Made by a program: the position numbers and the translations under genes
The notes under the pieces: model-generated
Seen by the model: only the letters and a program-made list of their open reading frames with translations
Told to the model about the DNA's origin: nothing
Databases searched by the model: none
Shown here: positions 40,429 through 50,012 of the stretch, piece after piece
How the letters are laid out: every line of letters begins with the position of its first letter
How positions within the stretch are numbered: the stretch's first letter is position 1
Assembly (NCBI GenBank): GCA_016868195.1
Contig: VGHQ01000001.1
Span: 186,001 to 250,000, forward strand
Reading direction: 5' to 3'
DNA: 64,000 nt
Source of the DNA: Betaproteobacteria bacterium
Lineage (GTDB): Bacteria; Pseudomonadota; Gammaproteobacteria; Burkholderiales; Methylophilaceae

Positions 40429-42153
40429 TTAGGAAATTAATAAAGATTTAATTTCTTTAACTATCTGATTTTCATCAATTAATTTAGATTTTTGATCCAA
40501 TCGACCTTGTAACTCAACTTTACCTTCTTTTAAACTGCGGTCTCCAATGACGATTCTATAAGGTATACCTATCAATTCCATCTCAGCAAACATAAAGCCT
40601 GGACGCTCCCCTCGATCATCAAGCAGGACGTCGACCCCCATTTCTTTAAGCGCATTATAAATTTTATGTGCCGAAGCTTTAACTTCAGCGCTTTTTTCAT
40701 AACCTACAGGTGCAATCGCCACTTCAAAAGGTGCAATGTTAATCGGAAAAATAATCCCTTTATCATCGTGCGACTGCTCAATAGCGGCTGCTACAATACG
40801 CGACACCCCAATGCCATAACACCCCATTTCTAGAATTTGACTCTGGCCATTTTCATCTAAGTATTCTGCTTTCATTGCCCTAGAGTACTTATTGCCTAAT
40901 TGGAAAATATGACCGACTTCAATACCCCTACATATTTTAAGAATGCCCTGCTTATCTGGACTCATGTCACCCTCGACCACTTTTCTCAAGTCAGCAAAAA
41001 GTAGCGGCTCAGGAAGATCTCGCACAAAATTCACGCCTTTTAAGTGAAGTTTGGGTTCATTTGCACCACAAATAAAATTAGCGAGAATGCCGACGGACTT
41101 ATCTGCCAAAACTTTTATGGAAGATTGAACTCCGACTGGGCCAATATATCCTGGGGGGCATTTAAGATGCTCTTTTATTTCCTCGTCCGTCGCAAAACGG
41201 AAGTTTTCAAAGTCTTTTTGCTTGGATAATTTCACTTCGTTAAGCTCATGGTCCCCACGAAGAAGGACTAAGAAAAATTCATTTGCTTCATTAGTCTGAT
41301 TGATTAGGGCTATAGTTTTCACTGTATTTTGAATGCCCACACCCATCAAATTAGCCACATCCTCGCAAGTGGTCTGTTTTGGTGTGTCAAATTTCACCAT
41401 CGGCTCTTTTGCATCTGGTCTTTTGTCATCCTGAAGAATCGCTTCTGCTAATTCAATATTAGCCGCGTAGTCAGACACTGAGCTATATGCAATCGCATCC
41501 TCGCCAGAATCAGCTAAAACATGAAACTCATGCGAACCATCGCCTCCGATAGCCCCGGTATCTGCTTTCACTGCTCTAAACTGAAGACCTATCTTATTAA
41601 AAATATTGGTATAGACCTCATACATTGTTTCATATGTTTTTTTTAATGAAGCTCTTGATGCATGGAAAGAATAAGCATCCTTCATTAAAAACTCGCGAGC
41701 ACGCATCACACCAAAACGCGGTCTAATCTCATCCCTAAATTTCATCTGTATCTGATAAAAGTTAATGGGTAACTGTTTGTAACTATTAATTTCTTTCCTT
41801 GCGATATCCGTGATGACTTCTTCGTGCGTCGGACCAAAACAGAAATTTCGATCATGGCGATCTTTGATCTTTAGCATCTGTGGCCCGAAAAGAGCCCATC
41901 GACCGGTCTCTTCCCATAACTCAGCTGGTTGAATAGCTGGCATTAATAACTCTACCGCGCCAGCTTGATTCATTTCATTTCTCACAATCGCTTCAATTTT
42001 TCTTAAAACTTTTAAGCCAAGCGGCATCCAAGAATAAAGGCCTGAACCTAGGCGCTTAATAAAGCCTGCGCGAATCATAAGCTTATGACTAATAAGCTCT
42101 GCTTCTGAAGGCGCTTCCTTCATGGTTGAGATGTAAAATTTTGATGCGAGCAT
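40429..42153 (-). CDS. proS: Prolyl-tRNA synthetase
   Basis: Class II synthetase of the bacterial type with an inserted editing domain; 574 aa. Motif 2 [27 protein letters not shown], the editing INS region (about 220-400) and motif 3 [13 protein letters not shown] are visible, then an anticodon domain. The stop is near 40429 and the start ATG at 42153. It lies 17 nt after the HolD-like gene on the same strand. Confidence 0.96.
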   Translation of the reverse strand: MLASKFYISTMKEAPSEAELISHKLMIRAGFIKRLGSGLYSWMPLGLKVLRKIEAIVRNEMNQAGAVELLMPAIQPAELWEETGRWALFGPQMLKIKDRHDRNFCFGPTHEEVITDIARKEINSYKQLPINFYQIQMKFRDEIRPRFGVMRAREFLMKDAYSFHASRASLKKTYETMYEVYTNIFNKIGLQFRAVKADTGAIGGDGSHEFHVLADSGEDAIAYSSVSDYAANIELAEAILQDDKRPDAKEPMVKFDTPKQTTCEDVANLMGVGIQNTVKTIALINQTNEANEFFLVLLRGDHELNEVKLSKQKDFENFRFATDEEIKEHLKCPPGYIGPVGVQSSIKVLADKSVGILANFICGANEPKLHLKGVNFVRDLPEPLLFADLRKVVEGDMSPDKQGILKICRGIEVGHIFQLGNKYSRAMKAEYLDENGQSQILEMGCYGIGVSRIVAAAIEQSHDDKGIIFPINIAPFEVAIAPVGYEKSAEVKASAHKIYNALKEMGVDVLLDDRGERPGFMFAEMELIGIPYRIVIGDRSLKEGKVELQGRLDQKSKLIDENQIVKEIKSLLIS

Positions 42154-42170
42154 TTATATTCTTTCTTAAT

Positions 42171-42686
42171 TTAAAAGGCTTTCATTAAATCTAAAATGTT
42201 TTCCAAAACTAATTTCTTATCTTTTGGGTTTTTAAGTAAATGATTTATATCAAGCGTATGCTTAATGTTCATAGAGACATTATTCATCAAATCAATTTTT
42301 TTGTATTCCTCAAAAAACTGATTATTGAATCCAAATGCTAATACATGCATTGGGGTAGTATTTAAAAATAAGTCACCAATCTGATCTTTGGTAAGCTTTA
42401 ATAAATGATTTTTCTGGAATGTATGTTCGACTATCGACGTTGAAATAAATTTTGCAATGTTTAAAAATAATTCTTGGGCAGCCTCTTCAGTTCCTAGTAA
42501 AAATTTTCGGCTCAAAAGTAATAAAGATCCTTCTGCATAATCTATTTTGAATCCAAAAAATAAATCAACCTCTATAGAATTTGTATCTTGCTTCGGAAAA
42601 AGCTCATTGCTAGGCCTGTCTTTTAATTTCCAAAGAGGAAATAATTCAAGCTCTTTTAAGATTTTTTTTTTGTAATCAGCGTCCAT
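42171..42686 (-). CDS. Candidate DNA polymerase III psi subunit (HolD-like)
   Basis: A 171-residue soluble protein. Its pattern follows E. coli HolD: an opening KELELFPLWKLKDRPS like HolD LQQLGITQWSLRRP, a mid LLKLTKDQIGDL like VLQLTPEKIAML, and a closing LLKNPKDKKLVLENIL like LRANPTARAALWQQI. It precedes no HolC here but follows rimI, and E. coli holD is next to rimI. The ORF track starts at a TTG; I use the ATG overlapping the rimI TGA (TGATG). An alternative is an unknown Methylophilales protein sharing the N-terminal motif of type 4 uracil-DNA glycosylases. The call is inference from remote similarity and synteny. Confidence 0.5.
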   Translation of the reverse strand: MDADYKKKILKELELFPLWKLKDRPSNELFPKQDTNSIEVDLFFGFKIDYAEGSLLLLSRKFLLGTEEAAQELFLNIAKFISTSIVEHTFQKNHLLKLTKDQIGDLFLNTTPMHVLAFGFNNQFFEEYKKIDLMNNVSMNIKHTLDINHLLKNPKDKKLVLENILDLMKAF

Positions 42687-43123
42687 CAAATCACAAGCCC
42701 CATTAATACGGCGTCTTCCCGCCCTTCTTTAGCACGATAATAATCTTTTCTAATACTCATTTCATTAAATCCATGTTTGTCATACAAATGAATAGCAGTC
42801 TGATTAGAGGCTCTAACTTCAAGATAAATTGTTTTTGCGTGAGCTAAATTTGCCTGACGGATCACTTCCTTAAGCAAACTGGATCCATAGCCTTTTTTTT
42901 GCATACTTTTTTTTATACTTATATTAAGAAGATGGCATTCATCTACCACAAACATCATGACGGTATAACCTATAATTTCTTCATTAAGCCTCATCATTAA
43001 ACATGTGTGATTTGATTTTATCGAATCTAAAAAGTTACTTTGTGTCCAAGGATAGGTGTGAACTTCTTTTTCAATCAATACGATCGCGCTTAAATCATTC
43101 TCTTTAAATTCACTAAATTGCAT
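42686..43123 (-). CDS. rimI: Ribosomal protein S18-alanine N-acetyltransferase
   Basis: GNAT acetyltransferase of 145 aa acting on the N-terminal Ala of S18. The acetyl-CoA loop KKGYGSSLLKEVI and the LEVRASNQTAIHLYDKHGF RimI signature are present. It overlaps tsaB by 11 nt and its stop overlaps the next start by 1 nt. The tsaB-rimI pairing is common across bacteria. Confidence 0.92.
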   Translation of the reverse strand: MQFSEFKENDLSAIVLIEKEVHTYPWTQSNFLDSIKSNHTCLMMRLNEEIIGYTVMMFVVDECHLLNISIKKSMQKKGYGSSLLKEVIRQANLAHAKTIYLEVRASNQTAIHLYDKHGFNEMSIRKDYYRAKEGREDAVLMGLVI

Positions 43124-43799
43124 TCAAAACTTTTCGCTCTTGGTTAGTAAATGCCACTTTATTTCTTAAGTAAACAGGCTCAGCATGAATCAACTCAAAT
43201 ACTCTATTTTTAATAAAAGGTATTGCCAATCTAGAAATAGATTCGACTACCTCATAGGGTCCATCTACGAGATCATTTATTTGTTGGTCAAAATGATCTT
43301 TCATTTCTTTCTTGTATGTTTCGATTGCATTCCCAATCAAAGTCCAGCCGGATTCTTTAATCTGAGGTAATTCATCTGGCTTATAAACCCCTTCAATGAT
43401 TGGCTTTGAAAATATTTTTCTCTCCTTTATGTAAGCACTTAAATATATTTCACCCATTCTGGCATCAATGACGCTTATCACTTTATTTTTGCCCGAACTC
43501 TCGGCGAGAGCTAAAAGATTGTTCACGCCAATAACTGGAATTGACGCACCATAACCAAGTCCGTATGCGATACCACATGCAATTCTTATGCCCGTAAATG
43601 ATCCTGGCCCTCTACCAAATGCAACGGCATCTAGATCTTTTGTCGTTAATTGATGCCCGTCTAATAATTTTTTTATTTCAGGTAAGACTATTTCTGAATG
43701 AGTCTGTCCAGCATTTATATTGATCGAATAAAAATCTTCATCAATCTTTAAACCTAAAGACATATATTCAGAAGAGGTATCTAAAGACAAAATTTTCAT
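43113..43799 (-). CDS. tsaB: tRNA threonylcarbamoyladenosine biosynthesis protein TsaB
   Basis: TsaB is the partner of TsaD in making t6A37 on ANN-decoding tRNAs. The ASKHA fold opening ILSLDTSSEYMSLGL, AFGRGPGSFTGIRIACGIAYGL and VIDARMGEIYLS are diagnostic; 228 aa. It lies 3 nt after the helicase gene and overlaps rimI. E. coli also places tsaB beside yoaA. Confidence 0.93.
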   Translation of the reverse strand: MKILSLDTSSEYMSLGLKIDEDFYSININAGQTHSEIVLPEIKKLLDGHQLTTKDLDAVAFGRGPGSFTGIRIACGIAYGLGYGASIPVIGVNNLLALAESSGKNKVISVIDARMGEIYLSAYIKERKIFSKPIIEGVYKPDELPQIKESGWTLIGNAIETYKKEMKDHFDQQINDLVDGPYEVVESISRLAIPFIKNRVFELIHAEPVYLRNKVAFTNQERKVLNAI

Positions 43800-43802
43800 A
43801 AA

Positions 43803-45740
43803 TCAAATTTTTTCTAGAAATTGGATAACTTCTAGATCATCTCGCGTTCGAGCGAAAGGGGGCAAACTCTGCCACATTCTTTTTCCATAAGTTTTATCAA
43901 TAATTCTTGTATCACATATCACAAGAACTCCTTTATCAAACTCGTCACGTATTAATCGACCAACACCCTGTTTTAAAGTAATGGCTGCATTAGGTAATTG
44001 ATATTCCATGAAAGCATTCTTTCCACTTTGGTTAATTTTATCAATTCTTGCAGCCAGGACAGGATCCTCTGGCGAAAAAAATGGTAATTTATCTATTACC
44101 ACCAATGACAATGCGTCACCCTTCACATCTACACCCTCCCAAAAACTCAACGAGCCAATAAGAATAGCATGACCATGTTCTCTAAATTTATTTAAAAGTT
44201 GATTTCTTGAACCATCACCTTGAAGATAGATTGGATAATCTAATTGATCTGTTTCAATCTTATTTTTAAGGAGTGTAAATATTTCTCGCATAGATTTTAA
44301 TGTCGTACATAAAATAAATGCTCTGCCTTTGCTTGCTTTAATAAAAGGATAGATCTGATTCACAACCGCAAAGTTGAAATTCTCATGATTGGCATCCGGC
44401 ATTGTTTTGGGAACGAAGAGTAAAGCTTTTTCAGCATAATTAAATGGGCTCTCTTTAGAAACTGAATCTGCATCTATCAGGCCCAGTTGGTTTTTGAAAT
44501 GATCAAAATTATTTTTTACAGCGAGTGTTGCTGATGTAAAGACCCATGAAGTTGATTCATTATTAATATGGCTTGCAAACATATCAGCAATAGATAACGG
44601 CGTATTGTTGAGTTGTAAGGACTGCGAATAAACTTCGATCCATTTAATTGAATTGTTATCATTATCCTCAAGCCAATTATCAAAACTTTTAAGTGTTTCA
44701 CTTGCGCTATCAAAATACTTTTCGATCTCTAAATCTCGATCTTTATGAAGTGTTAATAATTCAATTATTTTTTTGATTTTTTGAACCAGATTTAGGTAGT
44801 AGGATTCGAATTGACTAAAAGAGGAAATCTTTTGATAGGGATATCGATTAGATTCTCTGGGAAATATAAGTCTAAAATCTTTATTTGCTTTTTCTAAGTC
44901 ATTTAAAATAGGTTCAAAATCTGAAACATCTTTCATATGTTTTAAATAAATCTGAAAACCATCTTGAACTATCTCGCTAATCTTACTGGTTGAAATATTT
45001 TTCCCAAAAAAAATAGAAGCAATATCAGGTATCTGATGTGCTTCATCAAAAATAACTGTTGTAGCTTTTGGAAGAAGTTCAGATATACCTTCCTCCTTCA
45101 TATTAAGATCAGCAAAGAATAAATGGTGATTGACAATGGTAACATCCGCAGCTAAGGCTTTTTTTCGGGCATTCATGACAAAACACTCTTTATAAAAACT
45201 ACAATTCTGACCCAAACAATTTTCTTTAGTAGAGGTTACTTGCGGCCATATAGAGGAGCTTTCTGGAATAGTATCTAATTGAGCTCTGTCGCCGTCAACA
45301 GTATGCTTTGCATATTGATTTATGAGATGCAAATAGGTGACATCTTCTTTGGTCATAAAAGCGCCTTCAATCATCGCGTTTTCTAATCGCAAATGGCATA
45401 AATAATTTGATCTACCTTTGAGCATAGCTACACTCACAGGGACCTTTAATGCGTCCCTAATAAGAGGAATATCTTTAGTGAATAATTGATCCTGTAAATT
45501 TTTAGTCGCTGTAGAAATAATAATTTTGCCACCAGAAAGAAATGCCGGTACAAGATACGCAAAAGTTTTACCAATGCCTGTTCCCGCTTCGACAATTAAT
45601 TTTTTTTTATGTGTAATCGCTTCGTCAATTAATACCGAGATATCGATCTGTTCTTGTCTCACTCGATAGCCATCAATATTATGAGAAAGATCACCTTTTT
45701 CGCTAAAAAATTCTTTGATAAATATTTCATTCATAATCAT
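43803..45740 (-). CDS. ATP-dependent helicase, YoaA/DinG (XPD-like) family
   Basis: Fe-S superfamily 2 helicase, 645 aa. Walker A is GTGIGKT (about 53), the DEAH box is VIFDEAHQ, and cysteines suited to a 4Fe-4S cluster lie at NYLC, ENCLGQNC and YKEC. The late SLSFWEGVDVKGDALSLVVIDKLPF and GVGRLIRDEFDKGV are motifs V and VI. Size and the tsaB neighbour fit YoaA better than DinG. In E. coli YoaA works with HolC (chi), which also binds psi. Confidence 0.9.
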   Translation of the reverse strand: MIMNEIFIKEFFSEKGDLSHNIDGYRVRQEQIDISVLIDEAITHKKKLIVEAGTGIGKTFAYLVPAFLSGGKIIISTATKNLQDQLFTKDIPLIRDALKVPVSVAMLKGRSNYLCHLRLENAMIEGAFMTKEDVTYLHLINQYAKHTVDGDRAQLDTIPESSSIWPQVTSTKENCLGQNCSFYKECFVMNARKKALAADVTIVNHHLFFADLNMKEEGISELLPKATTVIFDEAHQIPDIASIFFGKNISTSKISEIVQDGFQIYLKHMKDVSDFEPILNDLEKANKDFRLIFPRESNRYPYQKISSFSQFESYYLNLVQKIKKIIELLTLHKDRDLEIEKYFDSASETLKSFDNWLEDNDNNSIKWIEVYSQSLQLNNTPLSIADMFASHINNESTSWVFTSATLAVKNNFDHFKNQLGLIDADSVSKESPFNYAEKALLFVPKTMPDANHENFNFAVVNQIYPFIKASKGRAFILCTTLKSMREIFTLLKNKIETDQLDYPIYLQGDGSRNQLLNKFREHGHAILIGSLSFWEGVDVKGDALSLVVIDKLPFFSPEDPVLAARIDKINQSGKNAFMEYQLPNAAITLKQGVGRLIRDEFDKGVLVICDTRIIDKTYGKRMWQSLPPFARTRDDLEVIQFLEKI

Positions 45741-45824
45741 ATGATTATCTCATGCGTATGAAACTCCGATTTCACAAACCCTCTATAAATGATAAAATCT
45801 CATTGATTGAATCATTTTCAAACT

Positions 45825-46355
45825 ATGAATTCCAAAACTTTACTCATCTTTGTCGCGATCACATTTTCTAGTCCATCTTGGGCGGAAACTGATTCATTGA
45901 ATTTAAGTACTTCAGACACAGCTTCACAATCGGAAGTATCCACGGTAGCTGATCAGCAATGGAAAAGCGATATTGCCCTCATTATTGATAAAGCTTATGA
46001 GCTCACTGGTATTAAATATAAGTGGGGGGGCTCAAGGCCAGAAACTGGTTTTGATTGCAGTCAATTTGTAAAATATGTCTTTGAGCAGGCTTTAAATCTT
46101 AGCCTCCCACCAAGCGCCAGATCCCTCAGTAAGATGGGTGAAACAATTAAATTTGAAGACTTGCAGCCAGGTGATCTTGTATTCTTTAATACACGAAAAT
46201 CTAAGTTCTCTCATGTCGGTATCTATACTGGAAATAATGAATTTATTCATGCACCACGAACAGGCAAAACTATTCGTGTTGAAAGCCTTACAAAAAACTA
46301 CTGGCTTAAAAGATTTAATGGCGCAACAAGAGTTGACCCAGAAGAAACGCTTTAA
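45825..46355 (+). CDS. NlpC/P60 family peptidoglycan endopeptidase
   Basis: Exported cysteine peptidase of 176 aa. The signal peptide ends at SWA (residue 20). The catalytic Cys78 is in FDCSQFVKYVF, and His130 in SHVGIYTGN and His142 in FIHAPRTG complete the triad. I use ATG at 45825 instead of the ORF-track TTG, since it starts the signal peptide. It probably cuts cell wall stem peptides. Its TAA shares a TTAA palindrome with the stop of the convergent gene. Confidence 0.9.
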   Translation: MNSKTLLIFVAITFSSPSWAETDSLNLSTSDTASQSEVSTVADQQWKSDIALIIDKAYELTGIKYKWGGSRPETGFDCSQFVKYVFEQALNLSLPPSARSLSKMGETIKFEDLQPGDLVFFNTRKSKFSHVGIYTGNNEFIHAPRTGKTIRVESLTKNYWLKRFNGATRVDPEETL

Positions 46356-46639
46356 AGTTCGCTATGTCCAAGATTTTTCTTTGGGTTAACGATATCCCTT
46401 ATCAACTTTTTAATCTCCTTGATATCAAGAAATCCTCCAAAATCTGATCTTGAATAGATCTTTTTTTTATCTAAGAAAATTTCAAAAATACCACCCGATT
46501 TAGGAGTCAAGGTAACAGATAAAATTTCATCCTGAAAAGTCATCAGTATTTCCTGCATCATCCATGAAGCTCGAGGAAGCCAGCCACATTGCGTACAAAA
46601 TTGAATTTCAATTTGATGTGTTTTAGATTTAGTTCCCAT
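46352..46639 (-). CDS. SelT/SelW/SelH (Rdx) family protein
   Basis: A 95-residue thioredoxin-like protein with an N-terminal CxxC (C15, C18 in IQFCTQCGWLPRA), the position of Sec in animal SelW; here both are cysteine. SGGIFEIFLD and SRSDFGGF follow the family pattern. Function in bacteria is uncertain, probably redox. It is alone on its strand and convergent with the NlpC/P60 gene. Confidence 0.87.
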   Translation of the reverse strand: MGTKSKTHQIEIQFCTQCGWLPRASWMMQEILMTFQDEILSVTLTPKSGGIFEIFLDKKKIYSRSDFGGFLDIKEIKKLIRDIVNPKKNLGHSEL

Positions 46640-46757
46640 AGTTCAAAGTTATTTTTAAAATATATTTATTAAAGACTATTGATATAAGCCAAACAAAAAG
46701 ACAGAATGCTTTATTATTACTTAATTATTGCTTAATCGCTTATTACGAAAGTCATTC

Positions 46758-48167
46758 ATGCGCTCAAAATTCGAAAAATTTACCCTCATAGCCTGTGGCG
46801 CTATTATAGGCGTTCTGATCAGTTTGAATTTAACCGTCTTTGCGGATAAGGCTGAAAAAAACAATCTCCCAGTTGATGAGCTAAGAACTTTTGCTGAAGT
46901 TTTTGGCAAGATTAAATCTGATTATGTAGAGTCAGTTGAGGACAAAAAGCTTATCAACGAAGCACTTAATGGCATGCTGACCGGCCTTGATCCTCATTCT
47001 TCTTTTCTAAATATCGAAGACTTTAAGGATTTAAATCAAGCAACCCAAGGTGAGTTTGGTGGACTTGGAATTGAAGTCGGCATGGAAGATGGTTTTGTAA
47101 AAGTAATCTCTCCCATTGAAGATAGCCCAGCTTATAAAGCAGGATTAAAGAGTGGTGATCTAATTATGAAATTAGATGAATCATCTACAAAAGGTTTATC
47201 ATTGAATGACTCCGTTAAAAAAATGCGTGGCAAACCAGGAACTAGCATTTTACTTACCGTATTAAGAAAAGGTGAAACCAAACCTTTAACTTTTAATTTA
47301 GTACGCGCTATTATCAAATCTCAAAGCATTAAAGGAAAGCTTACTGAGGCTAATTACGCTTATGTTCGTATCGCTCAATTCCAAGAGCATACAGGTGAAG
47401 ATCTAGCAAAACTCTTAAAAAATCTTCGTCAACAAAATAAAGCCCCTTTAAAAGGTATATTGCTTGATCTTAGAAATAATCCTGGTGGTTTATTAAATGC
47501 CGCAGTTGGGGTTTCTGCTGCTTTCTTGCCTAAGGGTGATTTAGTTGTGTATACAGAAGGTCGTGCGCAAGACTCAAAAATGCATCTTACTGCAACCCCT
47601 GAAAATTATCTTAAAGGTGGCAGCAAAGATGATTATCTTAAAGACTTTCCAGAAGATATTAGATCAACGCCTATGGCAGTTTTAGTAAATAACGGATCTG
47701 CATCTGCATCTGAAATTGTGGCAGGCGCTCTCCAAGATCACAAGAGAGCCTTGATTGTCGGCATGCAAAGTTTTGGTAAAGGATCTGTACAAAGTATTCT
47801 GCCTATGAATAACGGCACTGCAATTAAGATGACAACAGCAAGATACTTCACTCCTAAAGGTAGATCAATTCAGGCTAAAGGTATTGTGCCTGACATCATC
47901 GTTGATGATGGAAGTGATCCTTCATTTATGACAAAAGAAGCAGATCTGACAAATCATCTTTCAAATCCAAAAGATAGTGATGCGAACGTCGCTCCCAAAG
48001 ATAAAGATAGTAAACCTGTAACTTCGCCAGTTAAAAAATCTGAAGAGGATAAAAAGAAGACCTCTGATGCTCCCTCAGGCCCAATTGAGCCAGGAAGTAA
48101 AGCGGATAAGCAATTCCTAGAAGCAATGAATATTCTCAAAGGTCTTCAGATTATTCAAAATAAATGA
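46758..48167 (+). CDS. ctpA: S41 family C-terminal processing peptidase
   Basis: Periplasmic serine protease with PDZ domain, 469 aa from the ATG chosen here (the ORF track starts 30 nt earlier at TTG). An N-terminal signal/anchor is followed by LNGMLTGLDPHSSFL, a PDZ (about 85-165; GIEVGMEDGFVKV, SPAYKAGLKSGDLI) and the catalytic core with NNGSASASEI (Ser near 316) and SFGKGSVQ (Lys near 341). A charged, Ser/Lys/Asp-rich tail ends the protein. The stop overlaps coq7 (ATGA). Confidence 0.92.
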   Translation: MRSKFEKFTLIACGAIIGVLISLNLTVFADKAEKNNLPVDELRTFAEVFGKIKSDYVESVEDKKLINEALNGMLTGLDPHSSFLNIEDFKDLNQATQGEFGGLGIEVGMEDGFVKVISPIEDSPAYKAGLKSGDLIMKLDESSTKGLSLNDSVKKMRGKPGTSILLTVLRKGETKPLTFNLVRAIIKSQSIKGKLTEANYAYVRIAQFQEHTGEDLAKLLKNLRQQNKAPLKGILLDLRNNPGGLLNAAVGVSAAFLPKGDLVVYTEGRAQDSKMHLTATPENYLKGGSKDDYLKDFPEDIRSTPMAVLVNNGSASASEIVAGALQDHKRALIVGMQSFGKGSVQSILPMNNGTAIKMTTARYFTPKGRSIQAKGIVPDIIVDDGSDPSFMTKEADLTNHLSNPKDSDANVAPKDKDSKPVTSPVKKSEEDKKKTSDAPSGPIEPGSKADKQFLEAMNILKGLQIIQNK

Positions 48168-48784
48168 TTAATGATCTTATCGTTGAGTTTGATAAGGGGC
48201 TGAAAGTTTTATTTTCTAAACCTAAAGCCTCAAGACCGAGACCTGACATTCACATTAAAGAAACTGAATTAACCCCAGACGAAAAAAAACGTACGATCGA
48301 ATTGATGCGCGTTAATCATACAGGTGAAGTTTGCGCTCAAGCCTTATATAGCGGACAACTTCTTTTCAATTCACATGGTGAAGGTGCCGAATCTTTAAAG
48401 AAAGCATCCAAAGAAGAGATCGATCACCTTGATTGGTGTAATTCTAGGATCCAAGAATTAGGAGGTAAAACAAGCCTTCTCAATCCTTTGTGGTATATGG
48501 GCTCTTTTTTAATAGGCTCTTTTGCAAGCGCGTTAGGTGAAAAATATAACTTAGGATTCTTAGCTGAAACAGAACGACAAGTAGCACAACATTTAACAGG
48601 TCATTTAAAGAAAATTTCTAAAAAAGATCTTAAGACGAATAAAATACTAGAAGTTATGGCGGATGACGAAGAACAACATGCAATCAAGGCAAAAGAACTA
48701 GGTGGCGCTGAATTACCCCGTCAGGTCAAAAATGCTATGTCATTAATATCAAAAATGATGACAATTCTCTCGGCAAAAATTTAA
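48164..48784 (+). CDS. coq7: Demethoxyubiquinone hydroxylase, Coq7 family
   Basis: Di-iron monooxygenase for a late ubiquinone step. Iron-binding motifs: the RVNHTGEVCAQALY segment with Glu, EEIDHL, ETERQVAQHL and DDEEQHA. The 206-aa length and sequence match the betaproteobacterial Coq7. It is translationally coupled to ctpA. With ispB it shows that ubiquinone is made aerobically. Confidence 0.92.
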   Translation: MINDLIVEFDKGLKVLFSKPKASRPRPDIHIKETELTPDEKKRTIELMRVNHTGEVCAQALYSGQLLFNSHGEGAESLKKASKEEIDHLDWCNSRIQELGGKTSLLNPLWYMGSFLIGSFASALGEKYNLGFLAETERQVAQHLTGHLKKISKKDLKTNKILEVMADDEEQHAIKAKELGGAELPRQVKNAMSLISKMMTILSAKI

Positions 48785-48787
48785 TCG

Positions 48788-49102
48788 ATGCAAAAATTTA
48801 ATGACATTTTATTAACGCTCGACAATTCAGATCATATTGATCGTATCGAAATTTATAAAAATAATGTTTTGATTGGTACTATCGAAAATAAACCAGGAAG
48901 CCAAGGCTCCGTAAAAGTCTATCAACATCTCTGGAAAATTTTTGGTGCTATTACCCTTGATGCGGCAATTGAAGGTCTTGATTTATATTCGGAACATACT
49001 GAAGATGCTCAAAAAAATCCTGGCAAGCATCCAAATATTGATCGTCTTCTTACCGTTATGGAAAATGAAGAGCCACTTGATTTAAAAATCATTAAAAATT
49101 AA
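48788..49102 (+). CDS. DUF2322 family protein
   Basis: A 104-residue soluble protein. TIENKPGSQGSVKVYQHLWKIFG and EHTEDAQKNPGKHPNIDRLL match the DUF2322 pattern seen in beta- and gammaproteobacteria. No function is known. It starts 3 nt after coq7 and is convergent with osmC. Confidence 0.72.
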   Translation: MQKFNDILLTLDNSDHIDRIEIYKNNVLIGTIENKPGSQGSVKVYQHLWKIFGAITLDAAIEGLDLYSEHTEDAQKNPGKHPNIDRLLTVMENEEPLDLKIIKN

Positions 49103-49110
49103 TTGAGTAG

Positions 49111-49530
49111 TTAGATATCTTCTTTAATTTCGAAATCGTGTGTAATTTGCACCGACTTAGACAGCATAATGGATGCTGAACAATATTTTTCAGCTGATAA
49201 TTTAATTGCGCGCTCAACTTGATCTTTATCCAAGCCCTTACCTTTTAGAACAAAATGGATGTGAATCTTAGTAAAAACTTTAGGTATTGTCTCAGCCCTT
49301 TCAGCTTCAATTTCAGCATAACAATCACTAATAGCTTGTCTTGATTTCTTAAGGATCGTGACCACATCAAATGATGTGCATCCACCCATGCCGATAAGCA
49401 ACATCTCCATAGGTCGCATCCCTAGTTTTCTGCCGCCCAATTCTTCGGGACCATCAAGAATCACTGAATGATTGGACTCAGACTCGCCTATGAAACATAC
49501 ATTTTCAATCCATTTAACTCTAGCTTTCAT
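49111..49530 (-). CDS. OsmC family protein
   Basis: A 139-residue OsmC/Ohr-fold protein. LLIGMGGCTSFDVVTILKK contains the family cysteine, and a second Cys occurs in SAEKYCSASIML; both positions are those of the peroxidatic pair. It probably reduces organic hydroperoxides. Its ATG overlaps the stop of the FKBP gene by 1 nt (TAATG). Confidence 0.88.
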   Translation of the reverse strand: MKARVKWIENVCFIGESESNHSVILDGPEELGGRKLGMRPMEMLLIGMGGCTSFDVVTILKKSRQAISDCYAEIEAERAETIPKVFTKIHIHFVLKGKGLDKDQVERAIKLSAEKYCSASIMLSKSVQITHDFEIKEDI

Positions 49531-49994
49531 TACTTAACTCCGAGTAACTCAACATCAAAAATTAAAGTAGCATTCGGAGGAATAACACCACCAGCGCCGC
49601 GAGAGCCATAGCCCATATCTGACGGAATGATGAGGGTTCTTTTGCCATGAATTTTCATGCCATCCACACCATCATCCCAACCTCGAATCACTTGACCAGC
49701 CCCTAAATTAAATACGAAAGGGTCATTGCGATCTAGAGAGCTATCAAATTTTTTTCCCTTGCCATCTTTCTGATTCGGATCATATAACCAACCTGAGTAA
49801 TGCACTGTCACAGCAAGGCCTTTTTCGGCTTGTCGTCCATTGCCTAAAACAGTATCTTTAATAACTAATGTCGTAATATTTTTTTCCAATTTAATTTCCT
49901 TTTGTGAGATTTGTGACTCAGCAGACGCTAAGTCAATATTCAATAAAATAACACCAAAAACTAAAATAAATTTAAACACGTTTGTATGTCGCAT
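49530..49994 (-). CDS. Exported FKBP-type peptidylprolyl isomerase
   Basis: A 154-residue protein with a signal peptide (MRHTNVFKF to ASAES) and one FKBP domain: VTVHYSGWLYDP, FDSSLDRNDPFVFNLGAGQVIRGWDDGV, and GYGSRGAGGVIPPNATLIFDVELL. These are the rotamase signature blocks. It acts on periplasmic proteins. It is translationally coupled to osmC. Confidence 0.93.
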   Translation of the reverse strand: MRHTNVFKFILVFGVILLNIDLASAESQISQKEIKLEKNITTLVIKDTVLGNGRQAEKGLAVTVHYSGWLYDPNQKDGKGKKFDSSLDRNDPFVFNLGAGQVIRGWDDGVDGMKIHGKRTLIIPSDMGYGSRGAGGVIPPNATLIFDVELLGVK

Positions 49995-50012
49995 ATTAAG
50001 ATTTCCTCAAGT

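Noticed and set aside
42171-42686. Remnant of a type 4 uracil-DNA glycosylase
   Set aside because: Only the N-terminal motif is similar; no Fe-S cysteines or glycosylase active-site motifs are present, and the rest aligns better with HolD.
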